Positions 33,700 to 45,184 are shown, counted from the stretch's first letter. The stretch: 64,000 nucleotides of DNA from Limnephilus marmoratus (GCA_917880885.1 OU862928.1:8947721-9011720), one strand, 5' to 3'. Numbers and translations: made by a program. The notes: a model not told the origin generated them from the sequence alone.

Positions 33700-33705
33700 T
33701 TTATT
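33700..33705 (-). terminator. Candidate polyadenylation signal of gene A
   Basis: AATAAA on the minus strand, about 180 nt after the stop codon at 33885. No nearer canonical signal was seen. Confidence 0.55.
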
Positions 33706-33884
33706 TAGTAATCCCGTTACACTGTGTCTTTTAGTATGTTTCATATATTCATTGATATTATCTTACCAACAAACACGATTAACAAACGAAACCAAATCTT
33801 TTCTTGAACTTTACAGTTTAGATCTCCGATTTAATCACAAGATTTGTTTTGCTAGTGAAAGACCATTGCAGACGGGTTTGCGAT

Positions 33885-34099
33885 TCAGTATCCGATCAGC
33901 GGTGTAATGACCTTTCTCAGCCAGTCCCTTACGATGAAGATCTCGGTGAAGGCGGTGTAGGTGTTGGGACGGCAGGAGGTCTTGTCATCGTTGAGGGGGC
34001 CATTGCTGACCACGCCGCGAAGGTACCAACGGTCTCGCTCAGTGTACTTCACGGGGAACACCAGCCCTCCACCGCTGTCGCCCTTGCATACGGCGGATC
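33885..34099 (-). CDS. Gene A exon P5: protease C-terminal part with catalytic Ser, stop
   Basis: A TTTCCAG acceptor in phase 1 opens the last coding exon. It carries CKGDSGGGLVF, the catalytic serine block, then GVVSNGPLNDDKTSCRPNTY and a final helix EIFIVRDWLRKVITPLIGY before TGA. Cys191-Cys220 (chymotrypsin numbering) are both present. The residue at the bottom of the S1 pocket (position 189) is Ala, so cleavage after Arg or Lys is unlikely; relatives cut after hydrophobic residues or His. The gene's role as an initiating immune protease is inferred from the family. Confidence 0.93.
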
Positions 34100-34140
34100 C
34101 TGGAAATGCGACAACTGATGTATCATTGAAAAAATAAATT

Positions 34141-34560
34141 ACTTGAAATTTTTGTAAATTTGAAATTTTTGTAAATTTGAAGTTTATGTAAATTTGGAAT
34201 TTTTGTAAATTCGGAATATTTGTAAATTTGAAATTTGTGTAAATACGGAATTTATGTAAATTTGAAATTGTTGTAAATTTGAAATTTTTGTTAATTTGAA
34301 ATTTTTGTCAAATGGAAATTTTTGTATATTTGAAATTGTTTTGTTAATTTGAAATTTTTCAAAATTGAAATATTTGTAAATATTGAAATTTTTGCAAAGG
34401 TAAAATTTTAATATATTAAAAGTTTTCATGCATGTGAATTTTTCATAAATTTTAAATTTACGTAAATTTAAAATTTTTGTAAATTCAAAATTGTTGTGAA
34501 TTTAAAATTTTTGTGAATATCAAATTTCTTGTAAATTTTAGTTGAAATATTTGTAAATTT
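34141..34560. repeat. GAAATTTTTGTAAATTT degenerate minisatellite
   Basis: About 25-28 imperfect copies of a 14-16 bp unit fill the intron between protease exons P4 and P5. Confidence 0.85.
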
Positions 34561-34643
34561 CAAATACGCATTGGAATTTTGATATTTTCGGTACCTTGAC
34601 GATAAGAAATTTGTAAAATCAAAAATAATTAAAATGAACAAAC

Positions 34644-34803
34644 CATTTAGTAAGCCTGCACAAAACTTGTCAGAAGTAAGAAAGCTTGTGAAGTGATATT
34701 TACTTAATTCCTTGCTACACACACTTCTCTCTACAAATGGCAGGTTAAGGGTCCGTAGCTCATTGGAAATCTTCTGTTTTTCAGTCCATCCCCAGCCTGC
34801 TAT
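34644..34803 (-). CDS. Gene A exon P4: protease middle part
   Basis: The exon (160 nt, phase 0 to 1) begins IAGWGWTEKQKISNELRTLN, the conserved GWG strand of chymotrypsin-fold proteases. It continues with SVCSKEL and SDKFCAGLLNG, which hold Cys168 and Cys182. Acceptor TTCTTCAG; donor AAATG|GTTTGT. With P5 it completes the 180s loop, GLLNGSAVCKGDSGG. Length and spacing are normal for the family. Confidence 0.93.
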
Positions 34804-35227
34804 CTGAAGAAACAATTTATTTTTATGAATACATACATCATTACCGCATTACAGTCCATACAAATTAATATAATACCAGAAGAAATTCAACGAAATTCAA
34901 ATGAGAAGCAAAACAAGAATGAAATCAACAAATAGTAAAAAAAATTGCATAATATCACATTATATCGTTTTCAAATACATAACAATATTAAAAAAACGAT
35001 TTCTTATAAATTGCGATTGGCTGGTCGCGTGGAGGGAACTCGTAAAAAAATTAAGAAACATGTTGCAAAATAGTCAATTATTGTCCAAATTTCAGATGGA
35101 ACCTTGTTGTGCTAAGGGCTAGAACTCTGCAAGGCTGTCTGAAACTTTGGCTAAAGTAACAATTTCCAAATGTAATTCATTAACACAATAAAGCAAATCA
35201 CGATAATTTTATTAAAAACTGCAAAAC

Positions 35228-35398
35228 CTTCCCAATGTTGTTGGGTGCCAGTTGGTATGTGTTCAGCTCCTCGTCGTATAGGTCGTAACAGACAGCCTGA
35301 ACCGCGTCGGTGAAGTCGAGGGGTTTCTTTAGTATCACCACTGCTACATCGGCCTGGAAGTGTTGGTCCACGCCCCCGTATTTATCGTGGAGATGGAT
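35228..35398 (-). CDS. Gene A exon P3: protease part with catalytic Asp
   Basis: This 57-codon exon (phase 0 to 0) encodes IHLHDKYGGVDQHFQADVAV then VILKKPLDFTDAVQAVCYD. The Asp of ADVAVV is the catalytic Asp102. The Cys of AVCYD (Cys122) is placed to bond with the Cys of CGLE at the light chain, so activated enzyme would stay tethered to its Sushi/Wonton part. Acceptor TATTTAAG has a weak pyrimidine tract; donor AAG|GTTTTG is also weak, but frame and homology support both. Confidence 0.92.
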
Positions 35399-35554
35399 CT
35401 TAAATATCTAAATGGATTATAAAATGTTATTAATGCGTCATTAAAAACATGACAATTTGCAAAAAATACAGAAAACTTGGCATTAAATTTATTGGACAGT
35501 TCCACGCGGTCATGAAGAAAATATCCACATTTACTCAAAGGCAGTTACATTAGC

Positions 35555-35735
35555 TATATTCACGGAGTGAGATTAGGAGACACACTAAACCCCAGATTCA
35601 TCACTTATACCTTTTTCCTTCCTAGTAGGTACTTCATGTCAAAAGAACCTCCACTCAGCATTTCCAAATGACATAGGCCTGGAGGGGAATTATGTTCCTC
35701 AGTGCTCTTTCATTCATGTGTGCAGCTAATGTAAG
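35555..35735 (+). mobile_element. SINE-1/LINE 3' end
   Basis: Contains CCTCCACTCAGCATTTCCAA, ATGACATAGGCCTGGAGGGG, a decayed hairpin and GTGTGCAGCTAATGTAAGT, matching the LINE tail at 57727-57810. Confidence 0.6.
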
Positions 35736-35807
35736 TATATTTTTTTAATAAAACTAATTGAAAAACTAGTGGAACGCCGCTAATATATGTTTTTGATTGT
35801 AGCATAC

Positions 35808-35941
35808 CTCAGATTTCTGCACTTGGCCACGGGTTCTACCCTCCTTGTGATCCCACGCATTGTAGAATTTCCCAGCGGCCACTCGGTAATACTTAGCTGG
35901 GATTTGTTTGTTCTTCACATCGTCGTAAAAGCAATGCGCGG
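35808..35941 (-). CDS. Gene A exon P2: protease part with catalytic His
   Basis: The exon (134 nt, phase 1 to 0) encodes AAHCFYDDVKNKQIPAKYYR then VAAGKFYNAWDHKEGRTRGQ and VQKSE. AAHC holds catalytic His57 and Cys58. The loop after it is long, as is usual for modular proteases of this kind. Acceptor TTTCTGGCAG, donor GAG|GTATGC. Confidence 0.94.
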
Positions 35942-36199
35942 CTGCCAGAAATAAAATCAAACAACATTAACAGTATTCTGACAATATGAAGCAGAAAAGA
36001 CACGCAAAGAAAAAAGTTTAGTTTTTTTGCGGTAACTTGACCCTACTCCCGTATGTACAGATTTAAAGTGGACTAGGGTGGGGGTTTACAGACCAGGCGG
36101 TCTAGCATGGAAGAGCGATAAAACTCTATGCCAATACGATATTGACTGAATCCGTCTTCTATGGTCATTTATCAATATTTGCAAGCACGGTCAACTATT

Positions 36200-36844
36200 C
36201 GTAAGATAAATTTTAGCTCACGCTATATGTGCGCTTAGATTTTTTAAACTAATCAACAGATTTTCATACGGTTTTCACCAATAGATACAGTGATTCATGA
36301 AGAGGGTTTTTAGGTATACAAGGGTGTCAGGGGGTAAAGTGCATTAACTTCGGGAGGCGATTCTACATGATGTTATAAGTAACTTTTGTCGAAATTCCAA
36401 CTTTTAGGGGTTGTTTTGTGGTAAAAAGATAAAAGTAGACCAGCGCGTGCCGCCAGCTTTATTATTTTCCGCTGTTACAATACGGGCCAGTCACAACCAT
36501 GCAATGTTGCCACAATCGTGCCCGGCGGGCGCTCAGCAAGTAAGATCGTACCTCACACTAAGGATTTTTAGTAGATACGTCTTTTCGTACGGGAAAAAAA
36601 TTGGAATTTCGGAAAAAGTTGTAAATCTTTTTTACTCCCACCATCATGTAGAATCACCTCCCGAAGTTGATGCACTTTACCCCCGGACACCCTGTATAAT
36701 TTGTCAGGGTTTTGTGTAAATTGGTTGAAATACATAATATATCGGGACAAACGGCAGCGGGCAGCGTGGTGTGGATTTGATTTAACAGATGGCGTTGGTT
36801 AAAAAGGTTTCGTTAGCCACAGCAACGTGTGGCCGGGTCTGCTA
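36200..36844 (+). mobile_element. Helitron-like element with nested MITE
   Basis: The right end, GCCACAGCAACGTGTGGCCG then GGTCTGCTAG and T, is the same as at 49100-49128 (hairpin then CTAG). The left part shares ATGTGCGC...TTTTAAACTA...GGTTTTCACCAATAGAT with 48865-48935. The left limit is approximate. Confidence 0.65.
36317..36696. mobile_element. MITE with about 55-bp inverted repeats, TA-flanked
   Basis: Ends TACAAGGGTGTCAGGGGGTA and, from the right, TACAGGGTGTCCGGGGGTAA; arms continue through TCGGGAGG.GATTCTACATGA. TA on both sides suggests the Tc1/mariner superfamily. It is nested in the Helitron. Confidence 0.8.
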
Positions 36845-37345
36845 GTATAAATATATTTTTGTATAATGTCGTACGTTATGCTTTCATTACTGGATTATTT
36901 ATAAACGGATTGAATTAACGAAGCTCTTAGAATTGAAAGAAGTCGTATACGCGATCCGTAGACTTAAGTAATGCATCTAATACGCGATCAATTTATTCCG
37001 TTGATCTTTGAGAAACGAAAGTGGTTGAAATATGACTACAGACCTCATAAAATAATTCACTCCCGTTTAGTGTCAAAAAGTAAATACAGATTGCCAATGC
37101 AAATTCAGGTTAGTATTTCAATAGATATTTTCAATGTATTAATATGTTTACGTAACTGATGGCGATTGACGTTTCGGAACGTGAATTCTTAGAAAACACC
37201 TCCAGTGATGCCAGCGTATATCGATCTCCTATTTTTTCCTTGTCAATATCGGTTCTGCTGCCAATAGTTAAACCGTGCTCGGTATATCGGTATCCGGATT
37301 TCTATGAGCTTGAACCCGGTTGCATTGTTTAAAAAAAAGTCTTAC

Positions 37346-37513
37346 CCGTAACGACGAGACGGACGTGTATGATGCTTCCTCCGCAGATCTGGTTCATCGC
37401 GCCTGTGCGCGAGTCGAGCTGGTAGATGCCTACGTGCCAAGGGAAGGTGTTTTGCATGACCACGGGAGCATTCACCATGTGCTTGATGGCGAAGGACTTC
37501 TCCAGACCGCACA
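37346..37513 (-). CDS. Gene A exon P1: activation region and start of the protease domain
   Basis: Acceptor TTGTTTAG, phase 1 to 1. It encodes VCGLEKSFAIKHMVNAPVVM, then QNTFPWHVGIYQLDSRTGAM and NQICGGSIIHVRLVVT. CG and FPWHVGIY are hallmarks of insect modular serine proteases, and ICGG holds Cys42. The usual IVGG start of the active enzyme is replaced: alignment by spacing to FPW puts MVNA there, after a His. So either activation is unusual or the protein is not activated. The frame is otherwise clean. Confidence 0.93.
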
Positions 37514-37579
37514 CTAAACAACAAAATAACAGGAACCTGTGATGCCTCTTAACAGCATTATTCGATGGTATACTGAGAT

Positions 37580-37760
37580 GCAAGCGAGAAGCGATGTTTA
37601 GGCACCGTATCACCAGAAGTACATTGACATATTCGAACAAATCCAGAAGAAATTCCTCAGGTTTGATAGGTTTCATGCGAAAGCACAATCTACATACCTA
37701 CAGTCTAGTGTTGACGTATTTCTATGCCTGCTTCAAATTATCAAAGATTCTACAATCTAA
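37580..37760 (+). mobile_element. LINE C-terminal fragment
   Basis: A plus-strand frame reads YIDIFEQIQKKFLRFDRFHA, resembling the IESIQKKF motif of LINE ORF2 (compare 10850). It sits in the intron before protease exon P1. Confidence 0.55.
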
Positions 37761-38060
37761 ACAGTTGTGAAGTAAACAAAAGCGGTCGTTTCCTTTAAAT
37801 CGGATATTTCGCTCTGGGCTAGCGTATTTACTTTTCACAAAAGTGTATCGTTCGTCCGCGAAAAGAGATTTGTTTTTCTGGAACTTCTGTCACAATTTTA
37901 CCAATCTGTGCTACAGTGACTTGATCATTATAGAATACAAAGAATACATTCCCATAACGAACTTAAGAGTTAGAAAGGTGTTGCTTTCAATTAAGGAATC
38001 AATCAAAAGTGTTCTTTTTCTTTGTGTGAATTTCACGCCCAACGAACTTTAAAATGCATA

Positions 38061-38526
38061 CTATTTGCACGGCTTGTGGTGTTGTGATATTGTATTTGAT
38101 AAAATGGTATTTTGGTTTTTTAAACCAATTAGGTCCGAGTTATCTTTTACGTGTGATAATTCCAAGGTATTGACTCGATTTTTAATATCTTCCTGCTGGT
38201 CCGATATGAATTGAAGTGACTTTATAGGATCATTGTTTTGTATCAATAATTATTAATACAAAACAATGATCTTTAAATAATTATAATGATTCGTATTTTT
38301 GACCCAAAAAGTCAAGTTTTTTGTCGACAAATACCATCATCGAAGATTTGAAATTTGCAAGTTGTTTAATAAAAAGTTCTTGAGTAAGGAGTTGATGAGA
38401 GCCATCTGTGTGTGAAGTCGGTAAATTTTCACTGTTGACTGCCTGGTTGGTTAAAGTTTTCGATGTTTGTGCAAGTTGTTTTGAATTTTTAGCAATAGAT
38501 GGCGGTTCTTGATTGTTTTCCGTCAA
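38061..38526 (-). mobile_element. LINE ORF1-like fragment
   Basis: Two minus-strand frames, about 81 and 61 codons and separated by 35 bp with ATTATTAATACAAAACAATG, give a polar protein with a heptad-like stretch (FISDQQEDIKNRVNTLELSH). Coiled-coil ORF1 proteins of LINEs look like this. Assignment is tentative. Confidence 0.45.
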
Positions 38527-38569
38527 ACTATTTACAGTGCTTTTCTATTTGGGTTAACATAAAATTACA

Positions 38570-40880
38570 AAACCTTTATAAAATTATAACAATAGTTTGG
38601 CAAACGAATATTACTGACCACCATTCTTGCTTATTATTATATGATAACGATATGAAGTCAGAAATAAATGTTCCAATTAAGACAAAAAAAAACCACAAAT
38701 ATTACCATGTTGGAGGAAAAATTGAAAGCAGAAACTCGGTATAAAATATTACAATCCAGCTATGTCGAAGAATGTGCAAGTATGTTTAAAAAAAACTTTT
38801 GAATCATATTGAAACCTCCACAACAGAGGTCTCATTATACACGAATTCAAAATTCAGACGTATAAAACCATGGATCACTCGTGGTCTTATAAAATTCATT
38901 AGAGAAAAAGAAAAGCTGTATAAAAATACAATTAAAAAAACAAAAAGACGAAAATGCTAAAATAGTTCTCAAAAAATATTGAAATAAATTAACAACTTTA
39001 ATTAAAAAAAGTAAAGATGACTACTTCAGAAAAGTAATCTCTACTTCAGAAAATAATCTGAAAGCTATTTGGAAAGCGGAAAATTATGCAATCGAAAATA
39101 AGAAAAAAAATAATTCTATAAAATACATTAAACATGAAAATAATATAATAGATGTATCCAAAGATCCAAAACTAACAGTAAACATTTTCAATTCTTATTT
39201 TTCTAAAGTAGGCTATAATCTCGCTGAAAAAATCTCTAAACCTTTACACACACCAAAACCGATAACTAATAATACACAAAAATGAAATACACTGTCCACT
39301 TTTAAAAAAACTACTGAAACTGAAATACAACTTATAATAGAAAATATGAAAGACGGATCCTCTCCAGGTTTTGACCATATTTCTGTGAAAATTCTTAAAA
39401 CAATGAAAATGTATCTACTGAAACCTCTTAACCACCTTATTAATCTCAGTCTGACTAAAGGCATATTCCCAACAAATTAAAAAAAAATCTGTAATATCCC
39501 CTATCTTTAAAACTGGCGACTCACAAAATGTCTCAAATTATCGACCAATTTCACTAATATCGAATATAGCAAAAATATTTGAAAAGATTGTAAAAAAACG
39601 GGTTGTAGATTTTCGGAAGAACAATAAAATATTACATGGCAATCAATTCGGATTCTTAAAAACAAAAAGCACACAAGACGCAATAGCAAATGTAACATCA
39701 TTTATATACTCGGCACTTGATGAAGGTAATAAGTGCGCAGGAATATTCATAGACCTAAGAAAAGCATTCGATAGTATCTCACACGTAAAGCTTATCAAAA
39801 AACTGAAATCAAATAACATCAACGACATAGCCGTCCAATGGATAGAAAGTTACTTGAACAATCGTGCACAATTTGTTAAAATAAATGACCAAACTAGCGA
39901 CCAGGAAACGTCAAATTTTGGTATCCCACAGGGTACCGTGCTAGGACCAATATTGTTCATTTTGTATGTAAACGATTTATCTATTACGCCGATGATACCG
40001 ATTAATAAAAGACAAAACGTGGGAAAAAATTAATTTAAAAGCCACAGAAGACGAAATTTCGAAGCCTTTCGAAATTAACACCAACAATAAATCAAATCTT
40101 CAAATAATCTTACATAATCATTCTCTCGCACAACACGATACTAATCACTGTCGACAAAATTGTTCACTTCTGAAAACAGCGGATAAAATTAAATATCTCG
40201 GAATAATCATAGATAAAAACCTAAAATGGAAAGATCACATCGGACATACAATAAAAAGAATTAGGAAATTAATTTATATATTTTTACGAATTAGAAACTT
40301 CTTATCAACGAAAAATCTATACTCAATATACTACGCACTAGTACAGTCTATTCTTCAGTATGCCATTATCAGTTGGGGAGCAGCTTACAAAACTAGTTTG
40401 CCCCCATAGAAATTGTTCAAAGACTCATTATAAAAATAATACTAAAAAAAACCCCAGACTTCCCCACTGAACGCAAATTCGAAGAATTCAAAGTTCCAAC
40501 ATTTAAAAACTTATTTGCGAAAAATTCAATCATACAAATTATAAAAGAAAAAGATAAATTCTCATTCATAACTGAAAATCGTACAAGACTTACACATGTA
40601 TTTGTATGCCCCAAACTAAACACGTCTTTTGCCCAACACCATTATACGCACCAAGGAAAATACTTCTTTAATAGCCTTCCAGGAGAAATCAGAAGCATTA
40701 ATGACAAAGTACAACTCCAAAGTTGAACTCCATCAAAAAGCATTTTATAGAAATCAACAACGGGAAAATTGCTGCTTCCCTCATCACCACATGAATGTCA
40801 CACTAAAAATTATACCTATTTTACTTATTACTGAATACATGTGGATGATTTTATCTTTTAGTTAAAGGATCTTGATTGCG
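38570..40880 (+). mobile_element. LINE ORF2, inactive
   Basis: Broken plus-strand frames follow the usual order: endonuclease end (NITDHHSCLLL), linker KPWITRGLIKFIREKEKLYK, SPGFDHISVKILK, NYRPISLISNIAKIFEKIV, motif A FIDLRKAFDSIS, motif B GIPQGTVLGPILFILYVNDL, then KYLGIIIDKNLKWKDHI and a C-terminal tail. The YADD catalytic box after VNDL is deleted. Jockey/CR1-group affinity is inferred. It lies in gene A's intron, opposite strand. Confidence 0.88.
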
Positions 40881-41291
40881 ATATGATTAAACTGTGATTT
40901 AACGGTATATTAACAGTATATTAACTGTGAATCTGTGCATATATTATGTAAAACACCTGACCGTATAAATTGTACATATTTAAAATGTATCCACAAGCTC
41001 CTCCATCCACAAGCAAATGCTTTTAATGGAGGAAAAGTAACATTATAGTATGTTCCATTTTTTAAGATAAATAAAAAAAAAATTATCCTCACCTAACCCA
41101 AACCTGTTCTGATTTATACGGTTATTCTCTACACGACGTCGCATTTTTACGAACATCTGTATAACGTTACTCTAAAATGTTCGCCAGGAACTGTTCTGTT
41201 CCGGTGAGATTAGACAGAGGTTCGTAATTTGGTCCTTCGAGCCGGATTGGGTATTACAAAAACAAGGAACTGCAGTTGGCGTAGTATTTAC

Positions 41292-41495
41292 CTGGTTTAC
41301 AAATTGGCTTTTTGTTATCAAACCGTCCATCCTGGCAAGTCACAATATCAAGGTTTGTCCTGTGCATGTGCCCAGGTTTGCAACTTGAGTGAACGTGGGA
41401 GCCATGCGGAAGGGGTGAATTGCACGGTATCTTAGAGCGGGAAGAAGTGTAGCAATCGTGCTTCACGGTATAGGATATTTTCAAATCGCACCTTT
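41292..41495 (-). CDS. Gene A exon: Wonton-like module 3
   Basis: This 204-nt exon (phase 1 to 1) precedes the protease exon P1. It encodes ERCDLKISYTVKHDCYTSSR, then PCNSPLPHGSHVHSSCKPGH, VTCQDGRFDNKKPIC. Six cysteines and a PHG..V.S.C.pG core match the other two such exons (56316, 59721). In HP14/MSP proteins a Wonton module takes this position, between Sushi and protease; naming rests on position and pattern. Its last codon joins to VCG. Confidence 0.85.
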
Positions 41496-41604
41496 CTGAA
41501 ATAAGATAAGTGTAGTGTATACATAACATATCAGTACAATGCAATAACCATAATTTTGGACAACTTTAAAAAATTTTCAGAATATCAATTTAAAGGGTTG
41601 GTAT

Positions 41605-41960
41605 AGGTTCGACTGCCCAGGGAACCATTCATTGCATAGCAAATACCTCTGCAATGGATCAATGAAAGTAGTTCACTACGTTTGGTAATTTAGCAGGGGT
41701 GCCCGGGTTCAAGGTTCTTATCACAAATAGCGTTGTGGGCCGAATCGGGAGAGATCGGTTGAAAGAGATTCTTCGACCAACCTGTCTCCAACCTGACTCT
41801 CCTTACACTATAGTAGGAGGAATGGACTTACACGTTCGTCAATCCTGGACACACTGACCTCCAGATTCCCAGAACTTCCTCTCCTTCATTTTATTAAAAA
41901 AGACCCTCAACAAAACATTTCCAAAGCTGATATGCTCTGAGAGGAATGTAATATTTTTTC
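41605..41960 (+). mobile_element. SINE-1 copy
   Basis: Shares AATACCTCTGCAATGGATCA-like, GTTTGGTAATTTAGCAGGGG and TGCCCGGGTTCAAGG blocks with the minus-strand copy at 6185, and ends in a decayed hairpin tail near 41930-41950. Confidence 0.6.
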
Positions 41961-42238
41961 TTACGCATTCTGGTAATAGAGAAAGTTCAGCCATCTCACT
42001 CATTCCAAGCAACTGGAACTCCTATTTGGTGCATAAACAAATGTGATGGCTCTTTTGCTGAGGATTTGGCTTGCATTACAAAAGAGATATCGGCAATAGA
42101 AAGGGGTATTTGAAGTTTAAAAAAAAACACTATTACCAAAAAAAAAAAAATTGTTTAAACTGTCACTCGCTTCCAAAATAATGCCTAGGCAATACGTTGA
42201 AGTTGAACTGAAAAAATACGTTCTCAAAATTGTCTTAC

Positions 42239-42441
42239 TATAGCAAACAGGTGAGATAGACCAGGTGTTGTTGTTGAGGCAAACAGACACAATGCTCTCA
42301 GTTGACATATCATGGTTCTTGTCGCAAGAGTACAAAAGTACGGTGAAGGGAGGCGCCATTTCTCCCGGAACCAGCTTTTCTTCGAGGTTTGACGGACTGT
42401 AGTGGCCGTTCTCTGGAAAACTTGGAAGTTCACATCCAGAA
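42239..42441 (-). CDS. Gene A exon: Sushi domain 4
   Basis: The exon (203 nt, phase 2 to 1) runs from TTTTCAG to TATA|GTAAGA. It encodes SGCELPSFPENGHYSPSNLE, KLVPGEMAPPFTVLLYSCDK, then SVCLNNNTW and SPVC, so four cysteines and the Sushi tryptophan are present. It is close to Sushi 3 in the PGE.M.PFTVL stretch. It joins downstream directly to the Wonton-like exon at 41495. Confidence 0.88.
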
Positions 42442-42719
42442 CTGAAAAGAGATTTAGCACAGTCAGCATTATAGTATTTTTAATAAATATATTTAATATT
42501 AAATATACCTGCATATATTTGTTGATATAATGTTAAAGTTATAAAAAAACGAGATACGGTCATGCCAAGTTGCCGAAATGATAGCTTTGAAAGATATGGC
42601 AAAGGTCACAAAATCCCATCCAGAGAGTCGCTCGACGATCCGAGTTGTGCTTTGCATCGAACTCCTACTGCGATTCATAGAGAAGTCACAGTCAGAAAGA
42701 GATATATGTAATTTCTTAC

Positions 42720-42741
42720 TTTTCTTTTTCCGCATCTGGAA
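42720..42741 (-). CDS. Gene A linker micro-exon (22 nt)
   Basis: TTTTTTTCAG precedes and GTAAGA follows. Read from phase 1 it encodes PDAEKE with split codons at both ends, and it ends in phase 2, exactly bridging the Sushi exon at 44991 (phase 1 end) and the one at 42441 (phase 2 start). Without it these two Sushi exons cannot join in frame. Both splice sites are strong. So small an exon would be missed by most gene predictors. Confidence 0.75.
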
Positions 42742-42799
42742 CTGAAAAAAAGGAAGATAAATTTAAAAAAAAGCAACACGTAAAAACAAATATTTTTAA

Positions 42800-44390
42800 T
42801 CTAATACTTCTATTCACAAATGTCCCCTAAAACTTTGAAATATATATCAATGGCGGTCCGTGAGTTTTCAGTGAGCTAGAGGTTAAGGCTAACTTAGCTT
42901 ACTGATGTTGTTGTAGGTGAAAATGATTTCTTTTTCAAAATTTCAACTTGTTGTATGAAGATATTTCAGTATGTGGATGCGGGACATCCCTTGACTGAAA
43001 GAATCCTGAAGATCTTCAGACAAAAAGTTGATATTTTCAAAAAAAAAAATCGTTTTCAGCTACACCAACGCCAATAACGCCATATTTTCAATCTTAGTGA
43101 TTTAGCTCATTGAAAACTCAGGGATCGCCACTGATATATACTCGTTTATACTTGGTTTGAATCTTCCTACCCAGTGATTGGAACCGCGCTAAAAACCAGG
43201 CCTAATTCCGAGTTGGTAAGACCGACATTTTTTTAATACTAAGTGCGCGTGATTGCCGCTAAAAGTTGATAGAATGCATTGTTGCCCTTGAGGTGATTTT
43301 TCAATAAAACGGCGCTATACAAATCATCCAAATATTTTTATTTTTGTCATTGACATCGAGGATTTCTGCCGAGTTTTAGCTTAATAATGTATTTAAAACC
43401 AAACAAGAGTAGTAATAATTCTGGAAAAAAGCGCGTATAATGGGTTATCAAATATAACTCGTCTGACAGACATGAATTATGACAACTGATAAAATAAGTG
43501 TTCTTAAAAAAATGGAAAGCAAGTCTTTTGAGAGGACGACGTGGAAAAGAATTTTTGAAGCCATGTGAAAATTCAGCATTTAACATTGGTTTAAGACTTT
43601 TGGGATCTACAAAATTAGTCATAGTTCAAATAAGTTTGGCATGTTGAAACACAAAATAGGTTAATAAAATAATGTGACTAAGTAGATGACTCATTAGAAA
43701 TGACCCAGAGGCAGGTTGAGGAAAAGATCTGGAGACACTGCATGGAAAAGGTTGGAGCAGCAAGGAAGGTCTGAAGATTGGGAGAAGAAACAGAAGATAA
43801 AGGAAAACAACAACAGAAGAACAGATAGAATAAAAACAAGTGATACACAAGTGATACTTACAAGCCATTAAACTATTAAACGTATCTCTAGTTAGAAGCC
43901 TAATTAATATAACTCAATAGTTTGGTGTCCATCTGATAAAATTCACATTTGTAATGTTGGACGAATACAAAAAAAAATCTGCGTTTTTTAACTTTTAAAT
44001 TAAATATCTTACTAGAAGACTGAAACTCTAAAAATACACACATTAGAAGACAGACGTTTTAATTCTAAACACTATACTCTAAATTCGACTATTTTGTAAA
44101 CTCCTGCGACTCATAAACTTACGAATACCCACAGTAACAACACAACAAAATACACTATTCTACTGCAGCATTCATAAGCGGAACTACTTTGCCCACTCTC
44201 CGATACCACGATTTTACACTATGTGAAATCAATACTTGAGTAATAACAATTTGGCGAGTTTCGTGGATTATGTAAAATATTTCTTGTATTTTTATGACTT
44301 GTGTATGTTTTTATTATTTCTGTCAGTTTCAAAATTATCTGTCATATTAAAATTGTACCACCAACATGAAAAAGATTTCTAGGCATTAAA
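42800..44390. other. Gene A intron, nothing recognised
   Basis: AT-rich with short frames only. No phase-compatible exon between the flanking Sushi exons is needed beyond the micro-exon at 42720-42741. Confidence 0.4.
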
Positions 44391-44953
44391 TTCTATCTTC
44401 ATATATAAATATAAATCAATGTTTGCTTGATTACTTGCTTGCATGTATGTATTTGTTCCTTATGTGTTGCTAAACCCTTCATCTGATTGTGATGAAACTT
44501 TGGGCTTTGTACGCATGGCCGGGATGGTTTCTATATAAAAGTGAGCTCTGATGTCATGAGATTATGCGATGCTAAACGATTTATTCGATTGCGATGAAAC
44601 TTTAGGGATTTAGCATGCGTATGCCCGCGATGGATGCGTCATGAAATTATTTCATACACCGTTCATCCGATTCTGATGCAACTTTGGTGAGTTTTTGTGA
44701 GCACGCACGCGAAGGTTTCTATATACAATTTGTATTAAAAAAATGCAATAAGTGGCACGCGAGCTGTTTGAAAACTGGATGTACTGGGACTGAATGTGTG
44801 AGAGGGAGGAACGGAACGCGGGAAATTCACGGTATGGGGACGCGGGAGAGGAAAGGTTGGAGGAAATGGAACGGGACGAAGAGGAAAGGACACGCAGGGA
44901 GAAAGAATTAATTTATTTAGTGGTATTGCAACGCATGCCGGGAACTCGCTAGT
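44391..44953 (+). mobile_element. Helitron-like element
   Basis: Ends TTGCAACGCATGCCGGGAAC then TCGCTAG and T, the same 3' end as at 8866 and 18975 (reverse strands). The 5' part contains repeated CATCCGATT..GATGAAACTTT phrases. Confidence 0.6.
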
Positions 44954-44990
44954 TAATAAATAAAAAAAAATAGAAAGTATTTCAACTTAC

Positions 44991-45184
44991 TGATACACTT
45001 GGCCATCTCTGTCCATTCGTTGTTTTCCTGGCAGTAGGAGAATTTAAGCGTGGGCTGTGAATGCCAGATGCAGGTGAATGTGAGGACGGTGAAGGGCTCC
45101 ATTAGTTCTCCGGGCACGGGGTCAGGGTAGTTGGACACAGTGTAGCTCCCGTTGCTCGGAACCGGGGGTAAGGGACAACCGGAA
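44991..45184 (-). CDS. Gene A exon: Sushi domain 3
   Basis: The exon (194 nt, phase 2 to 1; TTTCAG and ATCA|GTAAGT) encodes SGCPLPPVPSNGSYTVSNYP, PGELMEPFTVLTFTC, FSYCQENNEWTEM and AKC. All four Sushi cysteines are present. It is GC-richer than its flanks and is the same length as gene B's exon at 9641-9834, which it resembles. Confidence 0.9.

Noticed and set aside
43347..43868. Minus-strand frames of 80-91 codons in a gene A intron
   Set aside because: No domain, no phase-compatible splice sites, AT-rich composition.
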